DNA of 5,590 bases from DASPKW01 sp038244055 (GTDB taxonomy: Bacteria; Planctomycetota; Phycisphaerae; Tepidisphaerales; Tepidisphaeraceae). The stretch is from positions 1 through 5,590 of the forward strand of contig JBBRTW010000466.1 of the NCBI GenBank assembly GCA_038244055.1, written 5' to 3'. Below are positions 1 through 5,572 of this stretch, in pieces. The first letter of the stretch is position 1. Every line of letters starts with the position of its first letter. The notes beneath the pieces are model-generated. The model was not told the DNA's origin. It saw only the letters and a program-made list of their open reading frames with translations, and did no database searches. Position numbers and translations under genes: made by a program.

Positions 1-1
1 G

Positions 2-196
2 GTTGGGGGGGGGGGGGGGGGGGGGGGGCGGGGGGGGGTGGGGGGGGGGGGGGTGGGAGGCACGGGCGGTGTGGGAAAGCAGGTGTTGTATCGGGAGGAG
101 AAGGTGGAGGAGATTGAGTTGCCGGACCGGCCGGGGGTGGTTTTGAGGCGGACGGTGATTGATGAGGCGATTATGGAACGGGGGGAGAAGAAGTAG
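2..196 (+). CDS. 3' end of an unidentified protein with a poly-glycine segment (5' truncated)
   Basis: An open frame enters from the left edge and stops at TAG 194-196. About 25 residues at its start are almost all glycine, encoded by the G-tract, with a few V, R and T. A charged tail of about 40 residues follows, including KQVLYREEKVEEIELPD and RRTVIDEAIMERGEKK. Nearly every codon of the tail ends in G (gag, aag, gtg, cgg, ccg), matching nuoF downstream, so the tail looks truly translated. I do not recognise the family. Its position before nuoF suggests nuoE with a glycine-rich linker and C-terminal extension, but no NuoE motif or 2Fe-2S cysteine is visible, so this is only inference. The glycine run depends on a homopolymer whose length may be wrong. 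A shifted frame there would change the N-terminal part but not the tail. Confidence 0.55.
   Translation, partial: VGGGGGGGGRGGVGGGGVGGTGGVGKQVLYREEKVEEIELPDRPGVVLRRTVIDEAIMERGEKK
5..57 (+). repeat. Poly-G low-complexity tract
   Basis: A run of 24 G (5-28) is followed by C, 9 G (30-38), T, 14 G (40-53), T and GGG. The G-runs separated by single bases satisfy the pattern for an intramolecular G-quadruplex. The tract lies at the very edge of the window and is read as glycine codons in the partial gene. It may be a real glycine-rich linker, a slippage-prone tract, or a sequencing or assembly artefact at a contig end. Confidence 0.8.
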
Positions 197-214
197 GCAG
201 TTGGCGGTAGGCAG
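193..214 (+). repeat. Short direct repeat in the spacer (GTAGGCAG twice)
   Basis: The octamer GTAGGCAG occurs at 193-200 and again at 207-214, a period of 14 bases with TTGGCG between. The first copy overlaps the TAG stop of the upstream gene. A related stretch (GTTGGTTGGCGGCG) follows near 227-240. This looks like simple-sequence spacer filler. It is short enough that chance cannot be excluded. Confidence 0.4.
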
Positions 215-270
215 GGAAGCAGAAGAGTTGGTTGGCGGCGCGAGGGTGGCATTTACTGCATTGCCAATAG

Positions 271-289
271 CACGGGCGGGACGCCCGTG
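271..289. repeat. REP-like palindrome upstream of nuoF
   Basis: CACGGGCG (271-278) and CGCCCGTG (282-289) are perfect 8-bp inverted arms around a 3-base GGA loop. The arms are seven-eighths G+C and would form a tight hairpin in DNA or RNA. The element lies in the non-coding gap 70 bases before the nuoF start. No T-run follows it, so it is not a standard intrinsic terminator. I believe motifs of the form CACGGGCG-n-CGCCCGTG recur in spacers of planctomycetes and related bacteria, but that is recollection. Only the single copy is visible here. Confidence 0.6.
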
Positions 290-358
290 TCACGGAGGAG
301 GGCATCGGTTGCGCGGGGTATGGACGAAGTGGGGTGGGCGTGATACGAAAGACGGATT

Positions 359-1708
359 ATGGCATTTAATGAACCGGTGTTGTTGAAGCGGATTCCGGCC
401 GAGGCGAGTCAGCGGAAGATTTTCTGGCACGATGACTACGTTGCGACGGGGGGGTATGTGGCGCTGCGCAAGGCGCTGGAGATGACGCCGGAGGACATTA
501 TCAAGGTGACGATTGAATCCGGGCTGCGCGGGCGCGGGGGGGCGGGTTTCAGCGCGGGGCAGAAGTGGTCGTTCATACCCAAAGAAAAGAAGGGGCCGCA
601 TTACATGGCGGTGAACTTCGATGAATCGGAGCCGGGGACGTTCAAGGACCGGTATCTGTGCGATTACGATCCGCATGTGATTCTGGAGGGGATTGCGATC
701 GCATCCTTGGCGACGCGATGCGACGTGGCGTACATCTTCATTCGTGGGGAGTATCACCGGCAGGCGAAGATCCTGGAGCGGGCGATCAAGGAGGCCTACG
801 AGAAGGGGATCTTCGGGCAGGGGGGGATGCTGGGGTCGCAGAATAAGCTGGAGTGTTACGTGCATCGCGGGGCGGGGGCGTATATCTGCGGGGAGGAAAC
901 GGGATTGCTGGAGGCGCTGGAAGGGAAGCGCGGGTGGCCGCGGAATAAGCCGCCGTTTCCGGCCATCGCGGGGGCGTTCGCGCGGCCGACGGTGATTAAT
1001 AATATCGAGACGCTGGCGCTGGTGCCGCACATCATCGAGCGCGGCGCGGAGTGGTTTAAAAGCATGGGGACCAAGAGCTCGCCGGGGCCGAAGTTGTATG
1101 GGATGAGCGGGCACGTGAACCGGCCGGGGGTTTATGAGGATGAGCTGGGGATCACGCTGGGCAAGTCGATCGAGCTGGCGGGGGGGATGAAGGGCGGGAA
1201 GTACAAGGCCGCGATCTGCGGGGGAATCAGCATGGGCGTCTTAGGGACCGATCAACTGGATGTGAAGCTGGATTTCGATGATGTGCGTTTCCGCGGCGGC
1301 TGCCTGGGGCTGGGGACGGCGGGGATGATCATCATGAACGAGCACACGGACATGGTGGAGGCGCTGCGGAACTGCGTGCGGTTTTATGCGCACGAGAGCT
1401 GCGGACAATGCACGCCCTGCCGCGAGGGGAGCGCGTGGATGAACAAGATCCTGGGGCGGATCATGGATGGGGGCGGCCGGCCGAAGGACATCGACATGCT
1501 GCTGGAGCTGGAGAAGACCATGGGGATCATGCCGGGGACGACGATCTGCGGTCTGGCGGATGGGACGGCGTGGGCGACGCGGACGTTCATCAACAAGTTT
1601 TACGATGAGTTCGCGGCGCGGTGCCCGGAGCCGAGCCAGTATGTGGGGGTGACGATTCAGAGGGGGAGGGGGAGCGTTACTACGCCGATGGGGAGTAATA
1701 CGAGGTAG
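359..1708 (+). CDS. nuoF: NADH-quinone oxidoreductase subunit F (NADH- and FMN-binding subunit of complex I)
   Basis: NuoF takes electrons from NADH through FMN to the first 4Fe-4S cluster of complex I, in the peripheral arm on the cytoplasmic side. The 449-residue length matches the family (about 420-450). The glycine-rich GLRGRGGAGFSAGQKW (55-70) and FDESEPGTFKDR (87-98) form the FMN/NADH site. GAGAYICGEETGLLEALEGK (171-190) is the second nucleotide-site signature. SCGQCTPC gives cluster ligands C348, C351 and C354, and TTICGLADG supplies the fourth, C397. All key residues are present. There is no N-terminal thioredoxin-like or C-terminal ferredoxin extension, which argues against hydrogenase relatives such as HoxF or HndC. 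The ATG at 359 gives a normal N-terminus, but only a weak ribosome-binding match (GACGGA, 351-356) precedes it. No nuoG follows; the next gene converges. Codons end overwhelmingly in G, and glycine is often GGG. Confidence 0.96.
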   Translation: MAFNEPVLLKRIPAEASQRKIFWHDDYVATGGYVALRKALEMTPEDIIKVTIESGLRGRGGAGFSAGQKWSFIPKEKKGPHYMAVNFDESEPGTFKDRYLCDYDPHVILEGIAIASLATRCDVAYIFIRGEYHRQAKILERAIKEAYEKGIFGQGGMLGSQNKLECYVHRGAGAYICGEETGLLEALEGKRGWPRNKPPFPAIAGAFARPTVINNIETLALVPHIIERGAEWFKSMGTKSSPGPKLYGMSGHVNRPGVYEDELGITLGKSIELAGGMKGGKYKAAICGGISMGVLGTDQLDVKLDFDDVRFRGGCLGLGTAGMIIMNEHTDMVEALRNCVRFYAHESCGQCTPCREGSAWMNKILGRIMDGGGRPKDIDMLLELEKTMGIMPGTTICGLADGTAWATRTFINKFYDEFAARCPEPSQYVGVTIQRGRGSVTTPMGSNTR

Positions 1709-1718
1709 GGAGGCGCGG

Positions 1719-2678
1719 TCAGTCCGGCGCGGAAGCGGTGACCGTCGCAGAGGGGAGTGCGCTCCTGATCTTTTCATCGAACTCGACACAACGCTTACGA
1801 TGGATCGACACCCACACGTCGAAGTGCTTTTTCGGGATTGGTTTTCGTTTGCGCAATGAGCTCAGGATTTCCCAATACCCCATGAAGAGCCCCTGGAGGG
1901 CGGCCGAGGGTTGGCGGAATCTGATGATCTGCCCGATTGTCGAAAGGGTTCGCGCGGCCAGCAGCGGCAGGACATACAGGTTGGGAGCGTTCAGCCAGAC
2001 CGATAAAAGGCGGTTTCGAAAGACGTAGCGGTTGATGCGTGGAACGTATTTGCCGACGCCGGCGGGGTAATGGCGAATGCGGACTGCGTTGCCGAGACGG
2101 ACGGCATATCCGGCGGCCCAGAGGCGCTGGCAGTATTCGGATTCCTCGCCCCAGTGGAAGAATCGCTCCAGAAATCCACCGATGCCCAGGAAGATATCGC
2201 GACGGATGGCATATGCTGTGCCGATGAAGGAACTGGTGATGTAAGCGTTCTGATTCGCGGGGGCCGGGGAGAACATAAAGGACTCTGCGCCATCGGGGCT
2301 GATATTGACATGGGGAATGGCCACGGCTCCGATCTGGGGGTCGGAAAAGAATGGGAGGGTGTCGGCGACGACGCGGGGATCGATGAATTCGGCGTCATCG
2401 TCGATGGAGAAGATGATTCTGCCGTCGGCGGCCTGGGCTCCTTCATTGCGTCGAACGATGTAGCCGGCCTGATCTTGATGTTGAATCAGGCGGGCCCGCG
2501 GAAAATGCTGTCGAACGTAGTCGGAGGTGTCATGTGGGGACCCATCATCAACGACGATCACTTCGATGTCGCCTTCCTGCGCAAGGGCGGAGGCGATAGC
2601 GCGGGCGGCGATGGCCCGGCGGCCTCGAGTGACGATTACAATGGAGGCATCATGCATGGGGGAACTGTGGGCGATCAT
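1719..2678 (-). CDS. Family 2 glycosyltransferase
   Basis: This GT-A fold enzyme (GT2) transfers a sugar from a nucleotide-sugar donor, probably during surface polysaccharide or glycan assembly; donor and acceptor cannot be told. With the start at 2678 it is 319 residues. ASIVIVTRGR (11-20) is the first Rossmann strand, VVDDGS (42-47) the nucleotide-binding motif, and SIDDDAEF (91-98) carries the DxD metal/donor site. GGFLERFFHWGEESEYCQRL (167-186) is the acceptor-side segment with the usual E-E/D catalytic motif, followed by RIRHYPAG (200-207). A moderately hydrophobic stretch near 231-252 could help membrane contact, but there is no clear multi-pass region. The frame stays open upstream to 2981, but that part is antisense-free overlap with the methyltransferase gene and lacks domain sequence. 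ATG 2678 or ATG 2657 (312 residues) is therefore the likely start; neither has a clear ribosome-binding site. It lies 73 bases after the methyltransferase gene. Confidence 0.9.
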   Translation of the reverse strand: MIAHSSPMHDASIVIVTRGRRAIAARAIASALAQEGDIEVIVVDDGSPHDTSDYVRQHFPRARLIQHQDQAGYIVRRNEGAQAADGRIIFSIDDDAEFIDPRVVADTLPFFSDPQIGAVAIPHVNISPDGAESFMFSPAPANQNAYITSSFIGTAYAIRRDIFLGIGGFLERFFHWGEESEYCQRLWAAGYAVRLGNAVRIRHYPAGVGKYVPRINRYVFRNRLLSVWLNAPNLYVLPLLAARTLSTIGQIIRFRQPSAALQGLFMGYWEILSSLRKRKPIPKKHFDVWVSIHRKRCVEFDEKIRSALPSATVTASAPD

Positions 2679-2751
2679 ATCGGGCCGCAAGGCGAAGACA
2701 ATGCGGTTGGACGGCGATGCGGAGCAACGGGCGATTGATAGGTCGGAGAGT

Positions 2752-3660
2752 TCAGGCGCTGGCGGACAAAAAGAGTACGTCCATCCCACCTTTGTTGCGA
2801 CCATCGCGCACCACCAGGTTGGAGCCGCCGCGTTGCAGGTCGTGCAACAGACGTTCGGTGGTATACGGTGGGTGAATCTCGATGACGATGTTACGGATTT
2901 TTCCAATCCAGGCGGCGCAGTCGGCGAATACTTCCGCCTCGGCACCCTCGATGTCGCATTTGAGGAGGTCGATCGGCCCATCGAGTTTTCCGCGTTCGAG
3001 CAGTTGCGGGACGGTTAGCGCGTCGATTTCCCGATCGTCCGGTGATTCCGCATCAGACATGCGATAGGCGTATTCGCCGCGCGAGCGATCGAGCTTAACC
3101 TTGCGCGGGGAACCGGCAACGCAGGCTTGCACGACTTCAACTGGAACCTCCGCGCGCCCCATTTCAATGTTGCGTCGCAATATCGTGACGTTGCCGGCGT
3201 CGGGTTCGACCGCCACGACACGCGCGCCCGGATATGCTGATTGCCACAGTCGAACGGACATCCCCACGTTGGCGCCCAAATCGAGGATGGTCTTCACATC
3301 GCGGCCACTGAGATTCTTGAGCACCTCGGCGTATTCATCGTGGAGGAAGATCTCCTCCAAGGCGTACCAGTCGGACGTACCGAGCCGCACTAGAAGAGGA
3401 TGGTTTTCACCGACCGGATGCACTCGATAGACCCGACGTCCCGGAAGCGGCCAGCGTGGGCGATGGATCAGCACGCGATTGTAAATGCTCATGAACCAAG
3501 CCCGGGCTGATCTGTATTGGCGGCGTTCGGACCAGTGCCGGTGGGCGATGTTTTTTATGCGCTTGAGGATACCCAAAGCAGTCCAAAGAGAGTCGAACAC
3601 TTCCCGGTCAAAGAGCCAACCGTACCGGAGCAAGTTTAACTGCCTATCGTCAGATGGCAA
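2752..3660 (-). CDS. FkbM-family SAM-dependent methyltransferase
   Basis: FkbM-type enzymes transfer a methyl group from S-adenosylmethionine, usually to a hydroxyl of a sugar, polyketide or glycan. The predicted 302-residue protein has the SAM-binding motif I ILDLGANVGMSVRLW (125-139) and the acidic end of strand 2, VVAVEPDAGN (148-157). IDLLKCDIEGAEAEVF (230-245) is the FkbM family signature. NIVIEIHPP (257-265) is a later core strand. The first 120 residues precede the core and are not recognised. The start is uncertain. The longest frame begins with TTG at 3660, 34 bases after the pseudopilin stop. The first ATG, at residue 57 (3492), would give 246 residues and still include the full catalytic domain. 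Neither has a good ribosome-binding site. The glycosyltransferase directly downstream supports a role in methylating a glycan. Substrate unknown. Confidence 0.9.
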   Translation of the reverse strand: MPSDDRQLNLLRYGWLFDREVFDSLWTALGILKRIKNIAHRHWSERRQYRSARAWFMSIYNRVLIHRPRWPLPGRRVYRVHPVGENHPLLVRLGTSDWYALEEIFLHDEYAEVLKNLSGRDVKTILDLGANVGMSVRLWQSAYPGARVVAVEPDAGNVTILRRNIEMGRAEVPVEVVQACVAGSPRKVKLDRSRGEYAYRMSDAESPDDREIDALTVPQLLERGKLDGPIDLLKCDIEGAEAEVFADCAAWIGKIRNIVIEIHPPYTTERLLHDLQRGGSNLVVRDGRNKGGMDVLFLSASA

Positions 3661-3694
3661 ATGAGCCGAGGCGATTGGGGGGCCGGGTCGTCGA

Positions 3695-4480
3695 TCATTC
3701 GTTACTTGAGTAGTAGGTCTTGTAGGTGTTGATGTTAGAGTCGTCGTCTCTGCCGGTCACCTTGTCGCCTCCCGTCAGACCAAAGTCGGTTGGGTGGATT
3801 TGACGATGGAATTTTGCTTCCACATGTCCATCGCAGAAAAGGTAGTTGCCCATGCCGCTGTTTTGGGAATAGGGGTGAACATTCCCGTATTCCTGGCCTA
3901 GAGACTCATTCTCGAAAGCCCACGCGCAATAGACGGCCGGACTCATGCCTGGATTGGTTCGGCAAGGACGGAGCCAGGCGATTCTCCAGCGATAGCGATC
4001 CTCCTGAACCATGATCAGTTCGGAGACGTTGCGAAGACGAGGAAGAAGACGATCAATCACGGCGGCATTGAACATGTAGTTCGTATCACTGTCAGATGTG
4101 GGAGCATAGAAATCCATCCAGGGGATCTCGCCTGCGGAGGGACAGGCCAACAGGGATCGGTCGCCACCGAGATACTTCATGAGGGTGGCCAGAGCGCTGC
4201 GGCTCCAGGCGGCGGGGCTATCGAGCGTTGCCTGACCGAGAAAATGATCGACGGCATCGACGGTCTGGACAGGGAACCGGCCTTTATATTCGGTGGAATA
4301 CATGAGCGTGGCCATTCCAAGCTGGCGGAGCTGAGCCTGGCACTTGATTCGCTGGGCCTGGGCGCGGGCCTTGCTAAGGGTGGGCATGAGGATGCTGACC
4401 AGGAGAGCGATAATTCCAACGACGACGAGGAGTTCAACCAGCGTGAAGGCGCTATTGCAGCGCCGATGTTGGAGGGACAT
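3695..4480 (-). CDS. Type IV pilin-like / pseudopilin protein with H-X9-DG-type C-terminal motif
   Basis: The 261-residue protein has a short basic leader (MSLQHRRCNSA) and the prepilin peptidase signature FTLVELLVVVGIIALLVSIL from residue 12. Mature position 5 carries the conserved glutamate, and the hydrophobic helix runs to about residue 33. The SKARAQAQRIKCQAQLRQLG segment then begins the globular part. GNYLFCDGHVEAKF (211-224) is the motif of the planctomycete 'prepilin-type processing-associated H-X9-DG' proteins. It is predicted to be cleaved and N-methylated by prepilin peptidase and anchored in the inner membrane. Two details differ from consensus: alanine instead of glycine before the cleavage site, and asparagine (207) where the motif's histidine should lie. 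A histidine sits five residues earlier (202). ATG 4480 is chosen over GTG 4492 because a strong ribosome-binding site precedes it. Its partners are unknown; no secretion ATPase or prepilin peptidase is nearby. Confidence 0.92.
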   Translation of the reverse strand: MSLQHRRCNSAFTLVELLVVVGIIALLVSILMPTLSKARAQAQRIKCQAQLRQLGMATLMYSTEYKGRFPVQTVDAVDHFLGQATLDSPAAWSRSALATLMKYLGGDRSLLACPSAGEIPWMDFYAPTSDSDTNYMFNAAVIDRLLPRLRNVSELIMVQEDRYRWRIAWLRPCRTNPGMSPAVYCAWAFENESLGQEYGNVHPYSQNSGMGNYLFCDGHVEAKFHRQIHPTDFGLTGGDKVTGRDDDSNINTYKTYYSSNE

Positions 4481-4484
4481 TTGG

Positions 4485-4490
4485 ACCTCC
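4485..4490 (-). promoter_or_regulatory. Ribosome-binding site of the pseudopilin gene
   Basis: Read on the minus strand this is GGAGGT, four bases (CCAA) before ATG 4480. It is the only strong Shine-Dalgarno match at a gene start in the window. It overlaps the codons that would follow a GTG start at 4492, so it decides in favour of the ATG. Confidence 0.75.
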
Positions 4491-4609
4491 ACGATGCGAA
4501 TTTAACCCGCAGCCACCCGCAAGCCGGAAACGCCCGCCGCCACGGTACGTTGCCAGTGTGATCGGTTGCGGAGAAAATGTCCATTGAAATTACGCGATTC
4601 TTCTAACTG

Positions 4610-4618
4610 TGTTATGCT
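4610..4618 (+). promoter_or_regulatory. Candidate extended -10 promoter for the FGE-fold gene
   Basis: TGTTATGCT fits an extended -10 element: TG, one base, then TATGCT, which has four of six matches to TATAAT. It lies about 40 bases before the ATG at 4659 within a locally AT-richer stretch (4580-4620) of the divergent spacer. No convincing -35 is found at 17 bases; a TTGAAA at 4584-4589 is 23 bases away, which is too far. This is a candidate only. Confidence 0.3.
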
Positions 4619-4658
4619 CATGACACTAGGGGCTTGGTCCATTTGAGAGAAAACCCAT

Positions 4659-5480
4659 ATGCGAAACTGGAAAACGATGTTATTGGTGATGGCGATGGTT
4701 ATGGCGGCACGGGCCGATGACGCGGTCAAGCCGGTGACGGATTTGATTCCGGATACTTCGGTGAAGATCGAGATGGTGCGGGTGCCGGCGGGGGAGATTT
4801 CGATCAAGGACAAGGAGGGGAAGGAGAAGAAGGTGAAGGTGGGGCCGTTTCTGATTCAGAAGACGGAGGCGCGGTGGGATGAGTTCGACGTGCCGTTTTT
4901 CGGGCTGGATTTGGCGAAATTGAAAAAGGAGGAGCAGGAGAAGGAGCACAAGGCGGTTTTGGATGCGATGCTGGCGCCGAGCCCCAAGCCGTTCATGCCG
5001 CCGGATAAGGGGTGGGGGCACGAGGGGAGCCCGGTGCTGAGCTTGAATTTGAAGGCGATCGAGAATTACATCGAATGGCTGAACAAGAAGACGGGGAAGA
5101 AGTATCGGCTGCCGACCGAGGCGGAGTGGGAGTATGCCTGCCGGGCGGGCGGGCCGCCGGTAAAGATGGATGCGAAGGAGTTGAAGGACTACGCGTGGTT
5201 CGCGAATAATTCGGATGACCAGACGCATCCGGTGGGTCAGAAGAAGCCCAATGCGTGGGGGTTGCACGATATGCTGGGGAATGTTTCGGAGTGGGTCAAG
5301 ACCGCGGATGGGAAGGCGGTGGCGGCCGGGGGATCGTACATGGATGATGCGCCGGAGGTGCATAGCGGGGCGCGGGAGCCGTACCAGGACAAGTGGAATC
5401 GGCGCGATCCGCAGTTGCCGGCGAGCAAGTTGTGGCTGACGGATGGGCCGGTGGGATTTCGGCTGGTGAGAGAGGAGTAG
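4659..5480 (+). CDS. Secreted FGE-sulfatase (SUMF1) fold protein lacking the catalytic cysteines
   Basis: Residues 1-19 form a signal peptide: basic MRNWK, a hydrophobic core, and an A-R-A cleavage site before D20. The 273-residue product is therefore predicted to be exported. The rest matches the formylglycine-generating-enzyme fold: MVRVPAG (39-45), FLIQKTEARWDEF (64-76), YRLPTEAEWEYACRAG (149-164), AWGLHDMLGNVSEWV (199-213), GGSYMDD (224-230) and the closing GFRLVR (266-271). True FGEs carry two redox cysteines in the segment after GGS; here that segment (GGSYMDDAPEVHSGAREPY) has none. The only cysteine is C161 in YACRAG. Oxidation of sulfatase cysteines is therefore unlikely. A binding or structural role, or another chemistry, fits better. 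Lysine/glutamate-rich stretches at 50-61 and 87-98 are unusual additions. No sulfatase gene is adjacent. A weak GAGAGA (4645-4650) precedes the ATG by eight bases. Codon use is G-ending, as in nuoF. Confidence 0.88.
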   Translation: MRNWKTMLLVMAMVMAARADDAVKPVTDLIPDTSVKIEMVRVPAGEISIKDKEGKEKKVKVGPFLIQKTEARWDEFDVPFFGLDLAKLKKEEQEKEHKAVLDAMLAPSPKPFMPPDKGWGHEGSPVLSLNLKAIENYIEWLNKKTGKKYRLPTEAEWEYACRAGGPPVKMDAKELKDYAWFANNSDDQTHPVGQKKPNAWGLHDMLGNVSEWVKTADGKAVAAGGSYMDDAPEVHSGAREPYQDKWNRRDPQLPASKLWLTDGPVGFRLVREE

Positions 5481-5498
5481 GGGGGAAATGAACTGGGT

Positions 5499-5572
5499 TG
5501 AAAACTAAAAACTCAAAACTTAAGGGGGGGTGGGTGAAAACGTAAAGACATAAAACATAAGGAGGGGGGTGG
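5499..5572 (+). repeat. Two imperfect tandem repeats, A-rich then G-rich (36 and 38 bp)
   Basis: Copy 1 (5499-5534) and copy 2 (5535-5572) both begin TGAAAAC. Both continue through a purine-rich AAA/CAAAAC section to TAAGG and end in a G-run plus TGG. Aligned with two single-base gaps, the core AAAAACTCAAAACTTAAGG of copy 1 matches copy 2 at 15 of 19 positions. TGAAACATGGA at 5580-5590 may start a third copy that runs off the window. The stretch lies just after the FGE-fold gene and has no coding potential or intrinsic terminator shape. Confidence 0.6.

Noticed and set aside
159..386. Small plus-strand frame covering the spacer before nuoF
   Set aside because: It crosses the upstream gene's stop, the repeat and palindrome, and the nuoF start in another frame; no ribosome-binding site or protein-like character.
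290..1114. Long minus-strand open frame (274 codons) opposite nuoF
   Set aside because: It is rich in Arg, Pro and Leu, as expected from the reverse of G-ending codons, shows no domain, and lies wholly against a certain nuoF. Open antisense frames are common in GC-rich genes.
1716..1744. Possible bidirectional terminator (CGGTCA / TGACCG) between the convergent genes
   Set aside because: Only a 6-bp stem with a 17-base loop, no T-run on either side, and most of it lies inside the glycosyltransferase coding sequence.
1241..1789. Minus-strand open frame spanning the end of nuoF and the end of the glycosyltransferase gene
   Set aside because: Low-complexity Arg/Pro/His composition, opposite or out of frame with two well-supported genes.
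2070..2738. Plus-strand open frame (222 codons) opposite the glycosyltransferase
   Set aside because: Gly/Asp-rich shadow of the real minus-strand gene, with no recognisable domain.
2679..2981. N-terminal extension of the glycosyltransferase frame
   Set aside because: It overlaps the 3' end of the methyltransferase gene in another frame and reads as Ser/Thr/Pro-rich non-domain sequence. The GT2 fold starts right after the ATGs at 2678 and 2657.
4481..4658. Minus-strand promoter for the pseudopilin gene in the divergent spacer
   Set aside because: The best candidate (CATAAC with TGGACC 19 bases upstream) is a poor match and would imply a leader of more than 100 bases; not strong enough to annotate.
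4680..5363. Minus-strand open frame (227 codons) opposite the FGE-fold gene
   Set aside because: Repetitive Leu/Arg/His composition from reversed G-ending codons; the plus-strand protein has clear fold motifs and a signal peptide.
5499..5572. Tandem repeats considered as a CRISPR array or telomere-like sequence
   Set aside because: There are no unique spacers between near-identical repeats, the copies differ from each other, and only two units are visible. Nothing supports either class.
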